DNA of 64,000 nucleotides from Saccharibacillus sp. O23 (GTDB lineage Bacteria; Bacillota; Bacilli; Paenibacillales; Paenibacillaceae), in NCBI RefSeq assembly GCF_002205895.1, contig NZ_NJDE01000019.1, positions 1 through 64,000 of the forward strand. The letters are read 5' to 3'. Shown one piece after another: positions 25,679 through 35,461 of this stretch (the first letter of the stretch is position 1; each line of letters starts with the position of its first letter). The translations under genes were made by a program, and so were the position numbers. The notes under the pieces are model-generated. The model made no database searches, was not told the DNA's origin, and saw only the letters and a program-made list of their open reading frames with translations.

Positions 25679-26677
25679 TTGGTTGATGTATTATCCCAGA
25701 ACGAGATCGATGCCCTGCTAGCTGCGCTTTCTTCAGGAGAAATGGATGCCGAAGAACTGAAAAAAGAAGAGACGCAGCGTAAAATTCGTTCTTACGATTT
25801 CAAGCGCGCCGTGCGTTTCTCGAAAGACCATATTCGAAGCTTGACTCGAATTCATGAAAACTTTGCGCGGAACTTGACGACCTACTTCTCCGCCCAACTC
25901 CGTACCTTCGTTCAGATCAACGTCGTTCAGGTCGAACAACTGCCTTACGACGAATTCATTCGCTCCATTCCGAAAATGACCGTTCTGAACATTTTCGAAG
26001 CGGAGCCGCTCGAAGGCCGAATGGTGCTCGAAGTGCACCCCAACATCGCGTTCGCGATGGTGGACCGCATGTTGGGCGGCAGCGGAACGGCGCCGGTTAA
26101 GCCCGGAGCGCTCACCGAGATCGAATTGATGATCATGGAACGGATCTTCAGCAGGGCATTGGAGAATCTGCAAGAAGCATGGAAAACAGTGTATGACCTT
26201 TCGCCGCGAATGGAAGCTTTGGAGACGAATCCGCAGTTCATGCAGATCGTATCGCCGAACGAAACGATCGCGCTGATCTCGCTCAGCACCAAGATCGGCG
26301 ATACGAGCGGCATGATCAACTTATGTATCCCTCACGTCGTGATCGAGCCGATCATGTCGAAATTGTCGGTGCATCATTGGTTCGTTTCGCAGAAAAAAGC
26401 GCGTGCTCCCGAAGAACTCGAAGCGCTGCGTCAACGCGTGACCCGTGCCGAGCTTCCGGTTATCGCCGAGCTCGGCCAATCCCAGCTGACGATCCGCGAA
26501 TTTCTCAGTTTAGCTCCTGGAGACGTCATTACGCTGAATAAAGCCGCCGAAGAAGGACTGGCGATCCGGGTAGGAGACAACCTGAAATTCATCGGAAGTC
26601 CGGGCATGATCAAAGACCGGATCGCCGTGCAAATCGACGAGATCGTCAACGAAGGAGTTGAGGAGTTTGACCAGTAA
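25679..26677 (+). CDS. fliM: flagellar motor switch protein FliM
   Basis: A 332-residue C-ring protein. The N-terminal CheY-P binding peptide LSQNEIDALLAAL is followed by the middle CheC-like domain and the C-terminal SpoA domain (about 250-325). The TTG at 25679 is eight or so bases after GGGAGGGGG; a GTG at 25670 abuts that site and is less likely. GTRxxR-like rotor core is seen as DFKRAVRFSKDHIRSL. Confidence 0.95.
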   Translation: MVDVLSQNEIDALLAALSSGEMDAEELKKEETQRKIRSYDFKRAVRFSKDHIRSLTRIHENFARNLTTYFSAQLRTFVQINVVQVEQLPYDEFIRSIPKMTVLNIFEAEPLEGRMVLEVHPNIAFAMVDRMLGGSGTAPVKPGALTEIELMIMERIFSRALENLQEAWKTVYDLSPRMEALETNPQFMQIVSPNETIALISLSTKIGDTSGMINLCIPHVVIEPIMSKLSVHHWFVSQKKARAPEELEALRQRVTRAELPVIAELGQSQLTIREFLSLAPGDVITLNKAAEEGLAIRVGDNLKFIGSPGMIKDRIAVQIDEIVNEGVEEFDQ

Positions 26678-28004
26678 AGATTATTTGTCGCAGGAAGAAA
26701 TCGACGCTTTGCTCAAGCAGTCGGAACCTGACGATGCCGGCTCCGACGCGGGCAGCGCCAAGACTGTCGATGACTTCTTGAGTTCGCTCGAACAAGACGC
26801 TTTAGGCGAAATCGGGAACATTACGTTCGGCAGCGCCGCGACCGCATTGTCTACGCTGCTCGGCCGCAAAGTCGATATTACGACGCCGAAAGTTTCGATT
26901 ATCACAAGAAGCCAATTCGAATCCGAATTCCCTAAACCGCATGTCGCCGTACACGTCAATTACGTGGACGGATTCCAAGGCATCAACTCTCTCGTGATCA
27001 AAAAAAGAGACGCTCAGATCATCGCCGACCTTATGCTCGGCGGAGAAGGGAATCCGCAGGATGAGGAACTGAACGAAATCCATATCAGCGCTGTACAAGA
27101 AGCAATGAATCAAATGATGGGCTCTTCGGCAACGTCGATGTCCACCATTTTTAACCGGTTTGTCAACATATCGCCTCCTGCTATCGATATTCTCGATGTC
27201 GCCAGCGGAGACGGGGTCAGCAATCTTCCGATGGAAGAAACCTTGATCAAAGTGTCGTTCCGTCTCTTGATCGGAGATTTGATCGATTCGACCATTATGC
27301 AGTTGATCACCATAGACTTTGCCAAAAGCATGGTCGAGATGCTGCTGGGAGGCGCGATGGAAGAAACGGCGCCGGAACCTCAGCCGACCGCAGCGCCGCA
27401 AGCTCAAGCTCCGGCGCAGCCGGAACCGCAAATGCAGCAGCCGCAAGCACCTGTTCAGAACACGCCGTATCCCGATCCGTACGCCGCTTCGGCCCAACAG
27501 CAGGGGATGCCTCCTTACGGGATGCCGCCGGCGCAGCAGCCTCCTTATCCGGGGTACGGAGCGCCGGGCGCGCAGCCCGATTACGGCATGCCTTACGGCG
27601 CATATCCGGGATACGGTCAGATGCCGATGCCGCAGCAGCAGCCTCCGCAGCCTAACCATTACGGCAGCGCGCCGGGACGCAACGTGAATGTTCAACCCGT
27701 GCAGTTCGGGAATCTTCAGAACGGCGGCTTCGGTCAAGGGGAAGAAAATAATTTAGGATTACTGATGGACATTCCCCTCAAAGTCACCGTAGAATTAGGA
27801 AGGACCCAAAAGCAGATCAAGGAGATTCTGGAGTTGTCCCAGGGCTCCATCGTCGAGCTGGATAAGCTGGCCGGCGAACCCGTCGATATCCTGGTTAACA
27901 ATAAGCTGATCGCCAAAGGAGAAGTCGTCGTCATCGACGAAAACTTCGGCGTACGCGTAACCGATATCGTCAGTCAGTGGGACCGTATTCAAAACTTACA
28001 ATAA
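26667..28004 (+). CDS. fliY: switch phosphatase FliY
   Basis: A 445-residue Gram-positive switch protein (FliN plus CheC-like phosphatase). It has the CheY-P binding peptide LSQEEIDALLKQ, two CheC active-site motifs (DALGEIGN and SAVQEAMN) and a C-terminal FliN SpoA domain (about 365-440). Between them is a Pro/Gln/Gly/Tyr-rich linker (about 235-350). It dephosphorylates CheY-P at the motor. TTG start at 26667 overlaps fliM by 11 bases, with GAAGGAG nine bases upstream. Confidence 0.95.
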   Translation: MTSKDYLSQEEIDALLKQSEPDDAGSDAGSAKTVDDFLSSLEQDALGEIGNITFGSAATALSTLLGRKVDITTPKVSIITRSQFESEFPKPHVAVHVNYVDGFQGINSLVIKKRDAQIIADLMLGGEGNPQDEELNEIHISAVQEAMNQMMGSSATSMSTIFNRFVNISPPAIDILDVASGDGVSNLPMEETLIKVSFRLLIGDLIDSTIMQLITIDFAKSMVEMLLGGAMEETAPEPQPTAAPQAQAPAQPEPQMQQPQAPVQNTPYPDPYAASAQQQGMPPYGMPPAQQPPYPGYGAPGAQPDYGMPYGAYPGYGQMPMPQQQPPQPNHYGSAPGRNVNVQPVQFGNLQNGGFGQGEENNLGLLMDIPLKVTVELGRTQKQIKEILELSQGSIVELDKLAGEPVDILVNNKLIAKGEVVVIDENFGVRVTDIVSQWDRIQNLQ

Positions 28005-28032
28005 CGCAATCGACAGGGAGGATTTTTAATCA

Positions 28033-28398
28033 ATGGCAAACCGTATTCTTATCGTGGACGACGCAGCTTTCATGCGCATGATGATCAGAGATATTCTGAC
28101 GAAAAATGGCTTTGAAGTCGTAGGGGAAGCTCAAGACGGCTCGCAAGCCGTAGAAAAATTCAAGGAGCTTAAACCGGATCTCATCACGATGGATATCACG
28201 ATGCCGGAAATGGACGGAATCGCCGCCCTGAAAGAAATCAAAAAGCTGGACGCCAGCGCCAAAGTCATTATGTGCTCCGCCATGGGTCAACAGGCGATGG
28301 TTATCGACGCGATCCAAGCGGGCGCCAAAGACTTCATCGTAAAACCGTTCCAATCCGACCGCGTTATCGAAGCGATCAACAAGACGCTCGGCGCGTAA
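28033..28398 (+). CDS. cheY: chemotaxis response regulator CheY
   Basis: A 121-residue single receiver domain. Asp54 (ITMDITMPEMDG) is the phosphorylation site, Asp9/Asp10 form the acidic pocket, and the Thr/Ser and Lys switch residues (MCSAMG, FIVKPF) are present. CheY-P binds FliM and FliY. Location inside the switch/export gene run is the Bacillus arrangement. Confidence 0.97.
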   Translation: MANRILIVDDAAFMRMMIRDILTKNGFEVVGEAQDGSQAVEKFKELKPDLITMDITMPEMDGIAALKEIKKLDASAKVIMCSAMGQQAMVIDAIQAGAKDFIVKPFQSDRVIEAINKTLGA

Positions 28399-28413
28399 GG
28401 CGGCACACCGCCT

Positions 28414-28959
28414 ATGCTTTTATTAAACGAAGAGCAGCCGAACTTTACGGCGGATACCGGCGCGTATTCCTATCTCGTATGGGTAATCTTCGTCCTGATC
28501 GCGATTGTCGTCCTTATTGTTTTTTTGATCCGGTATCTGGGCAAAAAAAATCGGGGCTGGTTCGGCGGCCGCTCTGTCCGTACACTGGGCGGAGTCGGCC
28601 TCGGCCAAAATAAATCGCTACAGATCGTCGAGATCGGCCGCAGCGTTTATTTGATCGGCGTCGGCGAAAATATTACTCTGATCGACAAAATCTCTGAAGC
28701 CGAAGAGGTGGAGATGCTGATCGAAGCGCTGGAGCAACAAAGCACCGGCCCGAACATCGCTCTGCCCGATTGGGCGGAGAAACTTACATCCAGATTCCGA
28801 GGCCGCGCGAATACCGTTTCCGAAGACGCGGAAGAGCTCGATTCAGCTTCGTTCCAACAATTATTCGAAACGAGGTTGAAAGAAGCCACCGATCGGAGAC
28901 GCAAAGTCGACGACCTGCTGGAAAAAGAGGAATCTGTCGAACGATCGAGGGAACCATGA
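28414..28959 (+). CDS. fliO: flagellar export gate protein FliO (FliZ)
   Basis: A 181-residue protein with one transmembrane helix (about 20-42, YLVWVIFVLIAIVVLIVFLI) followed by the FliO domain with SLQIVEIGRSVYLIGVGENITLIDKI in sections, and a charged C-terminal tail. FliO assists FliP ring assembly. It overlaps fliP by four bases. Confidence 0.9.
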   Translation: MLLLNEEQPNFTADTGAYSYLVWVIFVLIAIVVLIVFLIRYLGKKNRGWFGGRSVRTLGGVGLGQNKSLQIVEIGRSVYLIGVGENITLIDKISEAEEVEMLIEALEQQSTGPNIALPDWAEKLTSRFRGRANTVSEDAEELDSASFQQLFETRLKEATDRRRKVDDLLEKEESVERSREP

Positions 28960-29735
28960 AAAAAAAGCTGATCATTACGTTGATTTTGTCTATAGTCTTT
29001 ATCTTCATCCATGTTTTGCCGTCCGCGCATGCGACCGGCACCGAAAATCCGATCCCGAATATCGATATTCAGGTAGGCGGAGATTCCAATTCGGACGGTG
29101 CGCCGGCAACCAGCACCTTGTCCGTTCTGCTGCTGATCACGGTCATCAGCATCGCGCCGGCCCTTCTGGTTTTGATGACCAGTTTCACACGCATCGTCAT
29201 TGTGCTCAGTTTCGTCAGAACGTCGCTCGGTACGCAGCAAATGCCGCCGAATCAGGTGCTCGTGGGACTGGCACTTTTTTTGACGCTTTTTATCATGTCG
29301 CCGACGTTGTCGTCTATTAACGATACGGCCCTTCAGCCTTACGTAAAAGGCGAGCTGACGCAGATGGAGGCGCTGGACAAAGCCGCGATCCCGATGAAAG
29401 AATTCATGTTCAAGCATACGCGGGAGAAAGACCTGCTGCTGTTCATGGATTATACGGGCATGGAGAAGCCGAAAAGTTTCGAAGATATTCCGCTGACCGT
29501 TATGGTGCCGGCTTATGCCATCAGCGAGATGAAGACCGCTTTTCAGATGGGCTTCATGATTTATATTCCGTTTCTGGTCATCGATATTGTCGTTTCCAGC
29601 ACGCTCATGGCAATGGGCATGATGATGCTTCCGCCGACCGTCATTTCGCTTCCGTTCAAGATCTTGTTGTTCGTGCTCGTGGATGGTTGGTATCTGGTCG
29701 TCAAATCGCTGCTTCTCAGCTTCAATTCCGGTTAA
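28956..29735 (+). CDS. fliP: flagellar export gate protein FliP
   Basis: A 259-residue gate protein with an N-terminal signal peptide (about 1-25, ending near SAHA), then the FliP core: SFTRIVIVLSFVRTSLGTQQ with its neighbours, FLTLFIMSP and YIPFLVIDIVVSSTLMAMGM. It forms the export pore with FliQ and FliR. The ATG overlaps the fliO stop (ATGA). Confidence 0.96.
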   Translation: MKKKLIITLILSIVFIFIHVLPSAHATGTENPIPNIDIQVGGDSNSDGAPATSTLSVLLLITVISIAPALLVLMTSFTRIVIVLSFVRTSLGTQQMPPNQVLVGLALFLTLFIMSPTLSSINDTALQPYVKGELTQMEALDKAAIPMKEFMFKHTREKDLLLFMDYTGMEKPKSFEDIPLTVMVPAYAISEMKTAFQMGFMIYIPFLVIDIVVSSTLMAMGMMMLPPTVISLPFKILLFVLVDGWYLVVKSLLLSFNSG

Positions 29736-29774
29736 GATGCCGCAGAGGCCGGATCAAATCGGGAGGGGAACGCA

Positions 29775-30044
29775 ATGGATTCAAATTTTATTATCGGTCT
29801 TGCCGGTCAAGCGGTGTACGTGGTGTTGAAAGCCAGCGCGCCTATGCTGATTCTCGGACTGGTCGTAGGCTTGATCGTCAGTATTTTTCAAGCGACGACC
29901 CAGATTCAGGAACAAACGCTCGCTTTCGTTCCGAAAATCGTCGCGGTCATGTTATCGATTCTGGTGTTCGGTCCATGGATTCTGAACACGCTTGTCGATT
30001 TCACGTATCGGATTCTAAACAACTTGTATTTATATATCGGGTAA
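29775..30044 (+). CDS. fliQ: flagellar export gate protein FliQ
   Basis: An 89-residue protein with two membrane helices (about 15-38 and 52-75). AQIQEQTLAFVPKI-like motif appears as TTQIQEQTLAFVPKIVAV, the family hallmark. GGGAGGGGAACGCA precedes the ATG. Confidence 0.96.
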   Translation: MDSNFIIGLAGQAVYVVLKASAPMLILGLVVGLIVSIFQATTQIQEQTLAFVPKIVAVMLSILVFGPWILNTLVDFTYRILNNLYLYIG

Positions 30045-30053
30045 GGTCGGTTT

Positions 30054-30845
30054 ATGATGAATAACTTATTACAGACGTTTCCGGTATTTTTGCTGATTTT
30101 CTGTCGGGTGACTTCGTTTTTCGTCGTCGCTCCGCTGATCTCGTCGCGCAATATTCCGACGCGGTTCAAAGTGGGCGTCGCGACCATGGTGTCGATTCTG
30201 GTCTATCTGAGTTACGGAACGAATCAGACGGCCGCGTTCGACGGGAGTTACGTGCTGCTGATCGTACGCGAGATTTTGATGGGATTGCTGCTCGGCTACT
30301 GCGCGTATATCATCATCATTGCCGTTCAGATCGCCGGCGCGGTACTGGATATCCAGATCGGTTTCGGCATGGCAACGTTGTTCGATCCGACGACCGGCGC
30401 GGTTACCCCGCTGACGGGACAATTCAAATACATGATCGCCATGCTGCTTTTCTTGTCGATGAACGGTCATCATAGGCTGCTCGACGCGATCGTGTACAGT
30501 TACGACTGGGTGCCGATAGATAACGAGTTGTTTGTTCGGATCTATGACGGGAGTTTGATGGAATTTCTGCTGAAAGCATTCGCGATGTCGATGATGGTGG
30601 CGTTTCAGATGGCCGCTCCGATCGTGGTCGCGTTGTTCCTGACAGACGTCGGTCTGGGATTCTTGGCCAAAACGGCTCCGCAGTTCAATATCTTCGTTAT
30701 CGGTATTCCGATCAAGATCATTGTAGGACTTTTGCTGCTACTGCTTCTGATGCCGAGTTTGACCTACATTTTCGATCAACTGTTTTCGCTTATGGCGCAA
30801 ACGATGCAGGGAGTGTTGGGAACGGTCGGGAAGCGCCCTCAGTAA
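30054..30845 (+). CDS. fliR: flagellar export gate protein FliR
   Basis: A 263-residue protein with six or so hydrophobic helices and the family phrases RVTSFFVVAPLISSRNIP and FGMATLFDPTTG. It completes the FliP5Q4R1 gate. The ribosome binding site is poor (AAGGTCGG), suggesting coupling to fliQ, which ends nine bases upstream. Confidence 0.95.
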   Translation: MMNNLLQTFPVFLLIFCRVTSFFVVAPLISSRNIPTRFKVGVATMVSILVYLSYGTNQTAAFDGSYVLLIVREILMGLLLGYCAYIIIIAVQIAGAVLDIQIGFGMATLFDPTTGAVTPLTGQFKYMIAMLLFLSMNGHHRLLDAIVYSYDWVPIDNELFVRIYDGSLMEFLLKAFAMSMMVAFQMAAPIVVALFLTDVGLGFLAKTAPQFNIFVIGIPIKIIVGLLLLLLLMPSLTYIFDQLFSLMAQTMQGVLGTVGKRPQ

Positions 30846-30874
30846 AAGCGGCTTACGGCAGGAGGAGAAAGAAC

Positions 30875-31963
30875 GTGGAACTTCGTCTGAAACTTGACTT
30901 GCAGTTGTTCTCTGGCGAGAAGACGGAGAAAGCGACGCCCAAAAAGCGGGAAGAAAGCCGAAAGAAAGGTCAGGTCGCCAAAAGCCAGGAGCTGCCCGCC
31001 GCAGCCGTCTTGGTCGGGGCCATGGCGATGCTGATGATCTTCGGAAGCAATTACCGGACGGTCATCACCAAATTGTTTACCGACGTGTTCACGGAATGGA
31101 TGACGATGGATATCACCATCGATAACGTCATGAACATGATGAGGCAGTATATGGTAGAGATTCTCAAACTGCTGGCTCCGATCTTCATTATCGCGATCAT
31201 TATTCCGATTGTCGCGAGCTTCGGTCAATACGGTCTTCTTTTTGCAAGCGAAGGACTCAAACCCAAATTCAGCAAGCTGGATCCGATCAAAGGATTCAAA
31301 AATATATTCTCGATGCGTTCATTGGTAGAAATGTTGAAATCGCTGCTTAAAATGACCGTTATCGGTTTTCTGGTCTACAGCACGCTTCGAGGCGAGATCG
31401 CAGCTATTTCCAAACTGCATGCAATGTCGCTCGAAGATACCTTGAGTTTTGCCGCATCCGTCACGATTTCGCTCGGCATCAAGATCGGTGCCGCTCTGCT
31501 CGTGCTGGGAGCGCTGGATTATATGTATCAGAAGTACGAATTCGAAAAAGGCATACGGATGTCCAAGCAGGATATCAAAGACGAATACAAAAAAGCGGAA
31601 GGCGATCCGATGATCAAAGGCAAAATTCGCGAACGGCAGCGCCGCATGGCGATGCAGCGGATGATGCAGGACGTTCCGACCGCGGACGTCATCATCACCA
31701 ACCCGACGCATTACGCGGTCGCGTTGAAATACGACGGCACTCAGATGCAAGCTCCCGAAATCGTCGCCAAAGGACAGGATTTCACGGCGCTGCGCATTCG
31801 GGAAATCGCCAAAGAAAACGGCGTCATGATTATGGAAAACAAGCCGCTGGCACGCGCTTTGTTCGCTCAGGCCGAGATCGGGGACACGGTTCCCGCGGAT
31901 CTTTTCCAAGCGGTCGCGGAAGTGCTGGCCTATGTATATAAGCTTAAAGGCAAAGTAAAGTAA
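30875..31963 (+). CDS. flhB: flagellar export switch protein FlhB
   Basis: A 362-residue protein: N-terminal KTEKATPKKREESRKKGQV, four membrane helices, and the self-cleaving cytoplasmic domain with NPTH at residues 276-279. After cleavage it changes export from hook to filament substrates. The part downstream of NPTH is paralogous to the small protein at 799-1104. GTG start after AGGAGGAG. Confidence 0.97.
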   Translation: MELRLKLDLQLFSGEKTEKATPKKREESRKKGQVAKSQELPAAAVLVGAMAMLMIFGSNYRTVITKLFTDVFTEWMTMDITIDNVMNMMRQYMVEILKLLAPIFIIAIIIPIVASFGQYGLLFASEGLKPKFSKLDPIKGFKNIFSMRSLVEMLKSLLKMTVIGFLVYSTLRGEIAAISKLHAMSLEDTLSFAASVTISLGIKIGAALLVLGALDYMYQKYEFEKGIRMSKQDIKDEYKKAEGDPMIKGKIRERQRRMAMQRMMQDVPTADVIITNPTHYAVALKYDGTQMQAPEIVAKGQDFTALRIREIAKENGVMIMENKPLARALFAQAEIGDTVPADLFQAVAEVLAYVYKLKGKVK

Positions 31964-31991
31964 ATTCATCAAGCCGGGAAGGAGAACAAGT

Positions 31992-34025
31992 ATGAAGAAA
32001 ACGGACATAGTGGTTCTTGCCGGGGTGCTCGGGATCGTCCTGATGATGATTCTCCCCATTCCTACCTGGCTGCTCGACGTTCTGATCGTCATTAATATTT
32101 CGGCCGCGATGCTGATCATGCTGCTCGCGATGAGCACCAAAGAAGCGCTGCAGTTTTCGATCTTCCCGGCGCTGCTGCTGATCACGACGTTGTTCCGGCT
32201 GTCTTTGAACATTTCGACGACCAAATTGATTCTCGGGAAAGCAGATGCAGGCTCCGTCGTTCGAACGTTCGGCGAATTCGTGGCCGGCGGGGAGATCGCG
32301 ATCGGCTTCATCATCTTCCTGATCCTCGTCGCCGTTCAATTTATCGTTATCGTCAAAGGTTCCGAACGCGTAGCCGAAGTAGGAGCGCGCTTTACGCTCG
32401 ACGCGATGCCCGGCAAACAGATGAGCATTGACGCCGATCTGAACGCAGGCCTGATCAATGAACAGCAGGCGCGCGAGAGACGTTCTAAAATCGAGCGCGA
32501 AGCGGACTTCTACGGCGCAATGGACGGTGCGAGCAAATTCGTCAAAGGCGACGCGATCGCCAGCATCATCCTGCTGATCATCAACTTGGTCGGCGGTTTC
32601 ATTATCGGTATGACCATTCACGGCATGGACTTCGGAACCGCGCTGTCGACCTACTCGATCTTGACGATCGGGGACGGCTTGGTCAGCCAGATTCCGGCGC
32701 TGCTGATCTCCACGGCATCCGGTCTGATCGTGACCCGCGCCACTTCGGAAGGCAACTTGGCCGACGACGTGGTCGGACAGCTCTTTTCTTATCCGAAACT
32801 CCTGTATATCGTCGCTGCGGCTATCGCCTTATTGGGTCTCTTGACTCCGATCCATTGGTATTCCACGCTTCCGTTGGCCGGCCTGATCTTCTTTGCGGCC
32901 CGGCGCATGCAGTCCAATCTGGACCAGAAGCAGGTGGCGGAGGAACTTCAAGTCGAAGAAAAAGAGATCGAAGAAGTGCGCAGTCCCGAGAGCGTGGTCA
33001 GCCTGCTTCAGATCGATCCGATCGAATTCGAATTCGGTTACGGGTTGATTCCGCTGGCCGATATGCAGCAGGGCGGAGACCTGCTTGACCGGATCATCAT
33101 GATTCGCAGACAATGCGCGCTGGAACTGGGCCTTGTGGTCCCGGTTATTCGGATTCGCGACAATATCCAGCTTAGACCGAACGAATACATCATCAAGATC
33201 AAAGGGAATATCGTCGGGCGCGGAGAACTCCTATTAAACCATTACCTGGCGATGAGTCCGGGCTTCGACGACGAAAGCATCACCGGCATCGAAACGATGG
33301 AACCGGCTTTCGGGCTTCCGGCGCTCTGGATCGACGAAGCGACCAAAGAACGCGCGGAATTGTCCGGATATACGGTGGTCGATCCTCCTTCCGTCGTCGC
33401 GACGCATCTGACGGAACTCGTCAAACGCCATGCGCACGAGCTGCTGGGACGCCAAGAAACAAGAGCTCTGATCGACAATCTCAAAGAAAGTTATCCGGTG
33501 CTCGTCGACGAATTGATTCCTTCCATATTAGCTGTCGGCGATATTCAGAAGGTGCTCGCGAAGCTGCTTAAAGAGAAAATTTCGATTCGCGACATGGTGA
33601 CCATATTCGAGACGCTTGCCGATTACGGGACTTACACCAAAGACCCCGACATTTTGACGGAATACGTGCGCCAAGCGCTGTCTCGTCAGATCACGCAGCA
33701 GTTTACGCAGCAGGGCGAGACGATGAGGGTGATCACGGTAGGACCTAATCTGGAGAAGAAGATCGCGGAAAGCGTTCAGCAGACCGAGCAGGGCAGCTAT
33801 CTGGCCTTAGACCCCGTTTCGACGCAAACCGTCTATCAGAAACTTACGGAACAGGTGAACCGCGCGATCCAGTCCGGTCAACAGCCGATCCTGCTGGCCT
33901 CGCCGACGATCCGGATGTACATGCGCCAGATCATCGAACGCACGATGCAGGATATTCCGGTTCTTTCTTACAGCGAGCTTGAACCGAGCGTAGAAATTCA
34001 AAGTGTCGGAGTGGTGAACTTATGA
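31992..34025 (+). CDS. flhA: flagellar export gate protein FlhA
   Basis: A 677-residue protein with eight membrane helices in the first 320 residues, the FHIPEP motif region (RFTLDAMPGKQMSIDADLNAG in sections) and a large cytoplasmic docking domain for chaperone-substrate complexes. AAGGAG precedes the ATG. It overlaps flhF by four bases. Confidence 0.97.
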   Translation: MKKTDIVVLAGVLGIVLMMILPIPTWLLDVLIVINISAAMLIMLLAMSTKEALQFSIFPALLLITTLFRLSLNISTTKLILGKADAGSVVRTFGEFVAGGEIAIGFIIFLILVAVQFIVIVKGSERVAEVGARFTLDAMPGKQMSIDADLNAGLINEQQARERRSKIEREADFYGAMDGASKFVKGDAIASIILLIINLVGGFIIGMTIHGMDFGTALSTYSILTIGDGLVSQIPALLISTASGLIVTRATSEGNLADDVVGQLFSYPKLLYIVAAAIALLGLLTPIHWYSTLPLAGLIFFAARRMQSNLDQKQVAEELQVEEKEIEEVRSPESVVSLLQIDPIEFEFGYGLIPLADMQQGGDLLDRIIMIRRQCALELGLVVPVIRIRDNIQLRPNEYIIKIKGNIVGRGELLLNHYLAMSPGFDDESITGIETMEPAFGLPALWIDEATKERAELSGYTVVDPPSVVATHLTELVKRHAHELLGRQETRALIDNLKESYPVLVDELIPSILAVGDIQKVLAKLLKEKISIRDMVTIFETLADYGTYTKDPDILTEYVRQALSRQITQQFTQQGETMRVITVGPNLEKKIAESVQQTEQGSYLALDPVSTQTVYQKLTEQVNRAIQSGQQPILLASPTIRMYMRQIIERTMQDIPVLSYSELEPSVEIQSVGVVNL

Positions 34026-35461
34026 TCGTAAAGCGTTACGTGGTCGAAACCATGATCGAGGCGATGCAGAAAATCAGAACCGATCTCGGGTCGGACGCCG
34101 TCATTCTGAGCACGAAAGAGACGAAGGTAGGCGGAGTATTCGGATTGTTCGGCAAAAAGAAACTGGAAGTCGTAGCGGCTCTGGAAAACGATAAAGCCGA
34201 ATCTCAAGAACCCAAAGTCAAAGCGGCAGCCAATTCCGAAACCGTGAATATCCCCGCAGCCATTCCGCGAAGCGCGGGAGCCGGGGCTTACCGCAAAGCG
34301 AGCGCGGCGGCGGCTCCTCAACAAACGCCTTCGCCGGCGCAGCAGATCGAACCGTCCGGAAAAGGGAATCGCGAAGCGGAACATAGGTCTAATGTCGCGG
34401 TTCCTGCTCTTCAAAAGAGCCATGAAGGCCTTAATATAAAACCTGAGGCCCAATATACCGATAATTCCTCTAACGGGAGCGTTCCGGCGCCTCGCCTAGC
34501 CGTCACGCCCGAACCGAACTTGGCGATGCAAGCCGAGCAGCAGCGACGCTTGGAACAAAGCATTCGCGAATATCAAGGGGAACGGGACCAGACGAAAGAG
34601 GACCGCTTGTACGAAGAACTTCATCAAATGCGGCTGATGATCGATAAGTTATCGAGAAACCGGGCCGAGGAACTGCCTTTGCCCGAGAATCTGGAACGCA
34701 TGCTTGATCGTTTACGACAACAGCATGTAGACGAAGCTCTGATCGAAGAGTGGTTGAAAGCGCTGAGAAAAGAGGAAGCGGCAGCCTATCCGGAAACGTC
34801 CGCCGACGAGTTGAAGCAGCAGATCCGCAGCTATGCGGCGGCTCGGGAAGGCGGAGGCATATCGCCGCAGACGCGTATCGTGTATATCGCCGGTCCGACG
34901 GGGGTCGGCAAGACGACGACGATCGCCAAGCTGGCGGCCGAGCAGATGTTCAAGCATAAGCGGAAGGTCGGATTCATCACTTCCGACACGTACCGGATCT
35001 CCGCCATCGAACAGCTGCGAACGTACGCCTCCATTCTCAACGTTCCGCTCGAAGTCGTGCAGTCGCCGGGAGATCTTCAGAGGGCTTTTCAGAAGCTGGA
35101 AAGCTGCGATCTGATCCTGATGGATACCGCAGGGCGCAATTATCGCAACGAGCTTCTGGTGTCCGAATTGCAGGCGCTGATCGCCCCCGTGGAACACAGC
35201 GAGACGTATCTTGTGCTCAGCCTGACTTCCAAATACATGGACATGGCCGAGATCACGGATAACTTCAGCCAGTACAGGCTGGACAAAGTCATTTTTACCA
35301 AAGCGGACGAGACCGGAAGCTTTGGCAGCATTTTCAGCTTGCTTCACCGTTATCCGCTTAAGTATTCTTACATCACGAACGGACAAAACGTGCCGGATGA
35401 TCTGCTGCTTCCCGGCGGAGACCTGCTCGTGGACGTCCTGCTGGGAGAACAAACCATATGA
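34022..35461 (+). CDS. flhF: SRP-like GTPase FlhF
   Basis: A 479-residue SRP-family GTPase that controls flagellar placement. An N-terminal basic domain (MIVKRYVVETMIEAMQKIR), a long disordered B-domain (about 60-180), then the NG domain with G1 [15 protein letters not shown] near residue 293, DTYRISAIEQLRTYA and DTAGRN. It overlaps both flhA and flhG by ATGA. Confidence 0.96.
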   Translation: MIVKRYVVETMIEAMQKIRTDLGSDAVILSTKETKVGGVFGLFGKKKLEVVAALENDKAESQEPKVKAAANSETVNIPAAIPRSAGAGAYRKASAAAAPQQTPSPAQQIEPSGKGNREAEHRSNVAVPALQKSHEGLNIKPEAQYTDNSSNGSVPAPRLAVTPEPNLAMQAEQQRRLEQSIREYQGERDQTKEDRLYEELHQMRLMIDKLSRNRAEELPLPENLERMLDRLRQQHVDEALIEEWLKALRKEEAAAYPETSADELKQQIRSYAAAREGGGISPQTRIVYIAGPTGVGKTTTIAKLAAEQMFKHKRKVGFITSDTYRISAIEQLRTYASILNVPLEVVQSPGDLQRAFQKLESCDLILMDTAGRNYRNELLVSELQALIAPVEHSETYLVLSLTSKYMDMAEITDNFSQYRLDKVIFTKADETGSFGSIFSLLHRYPLKYSYITNGQNVPDDLLLPGGDLLVDVLLGEQTI

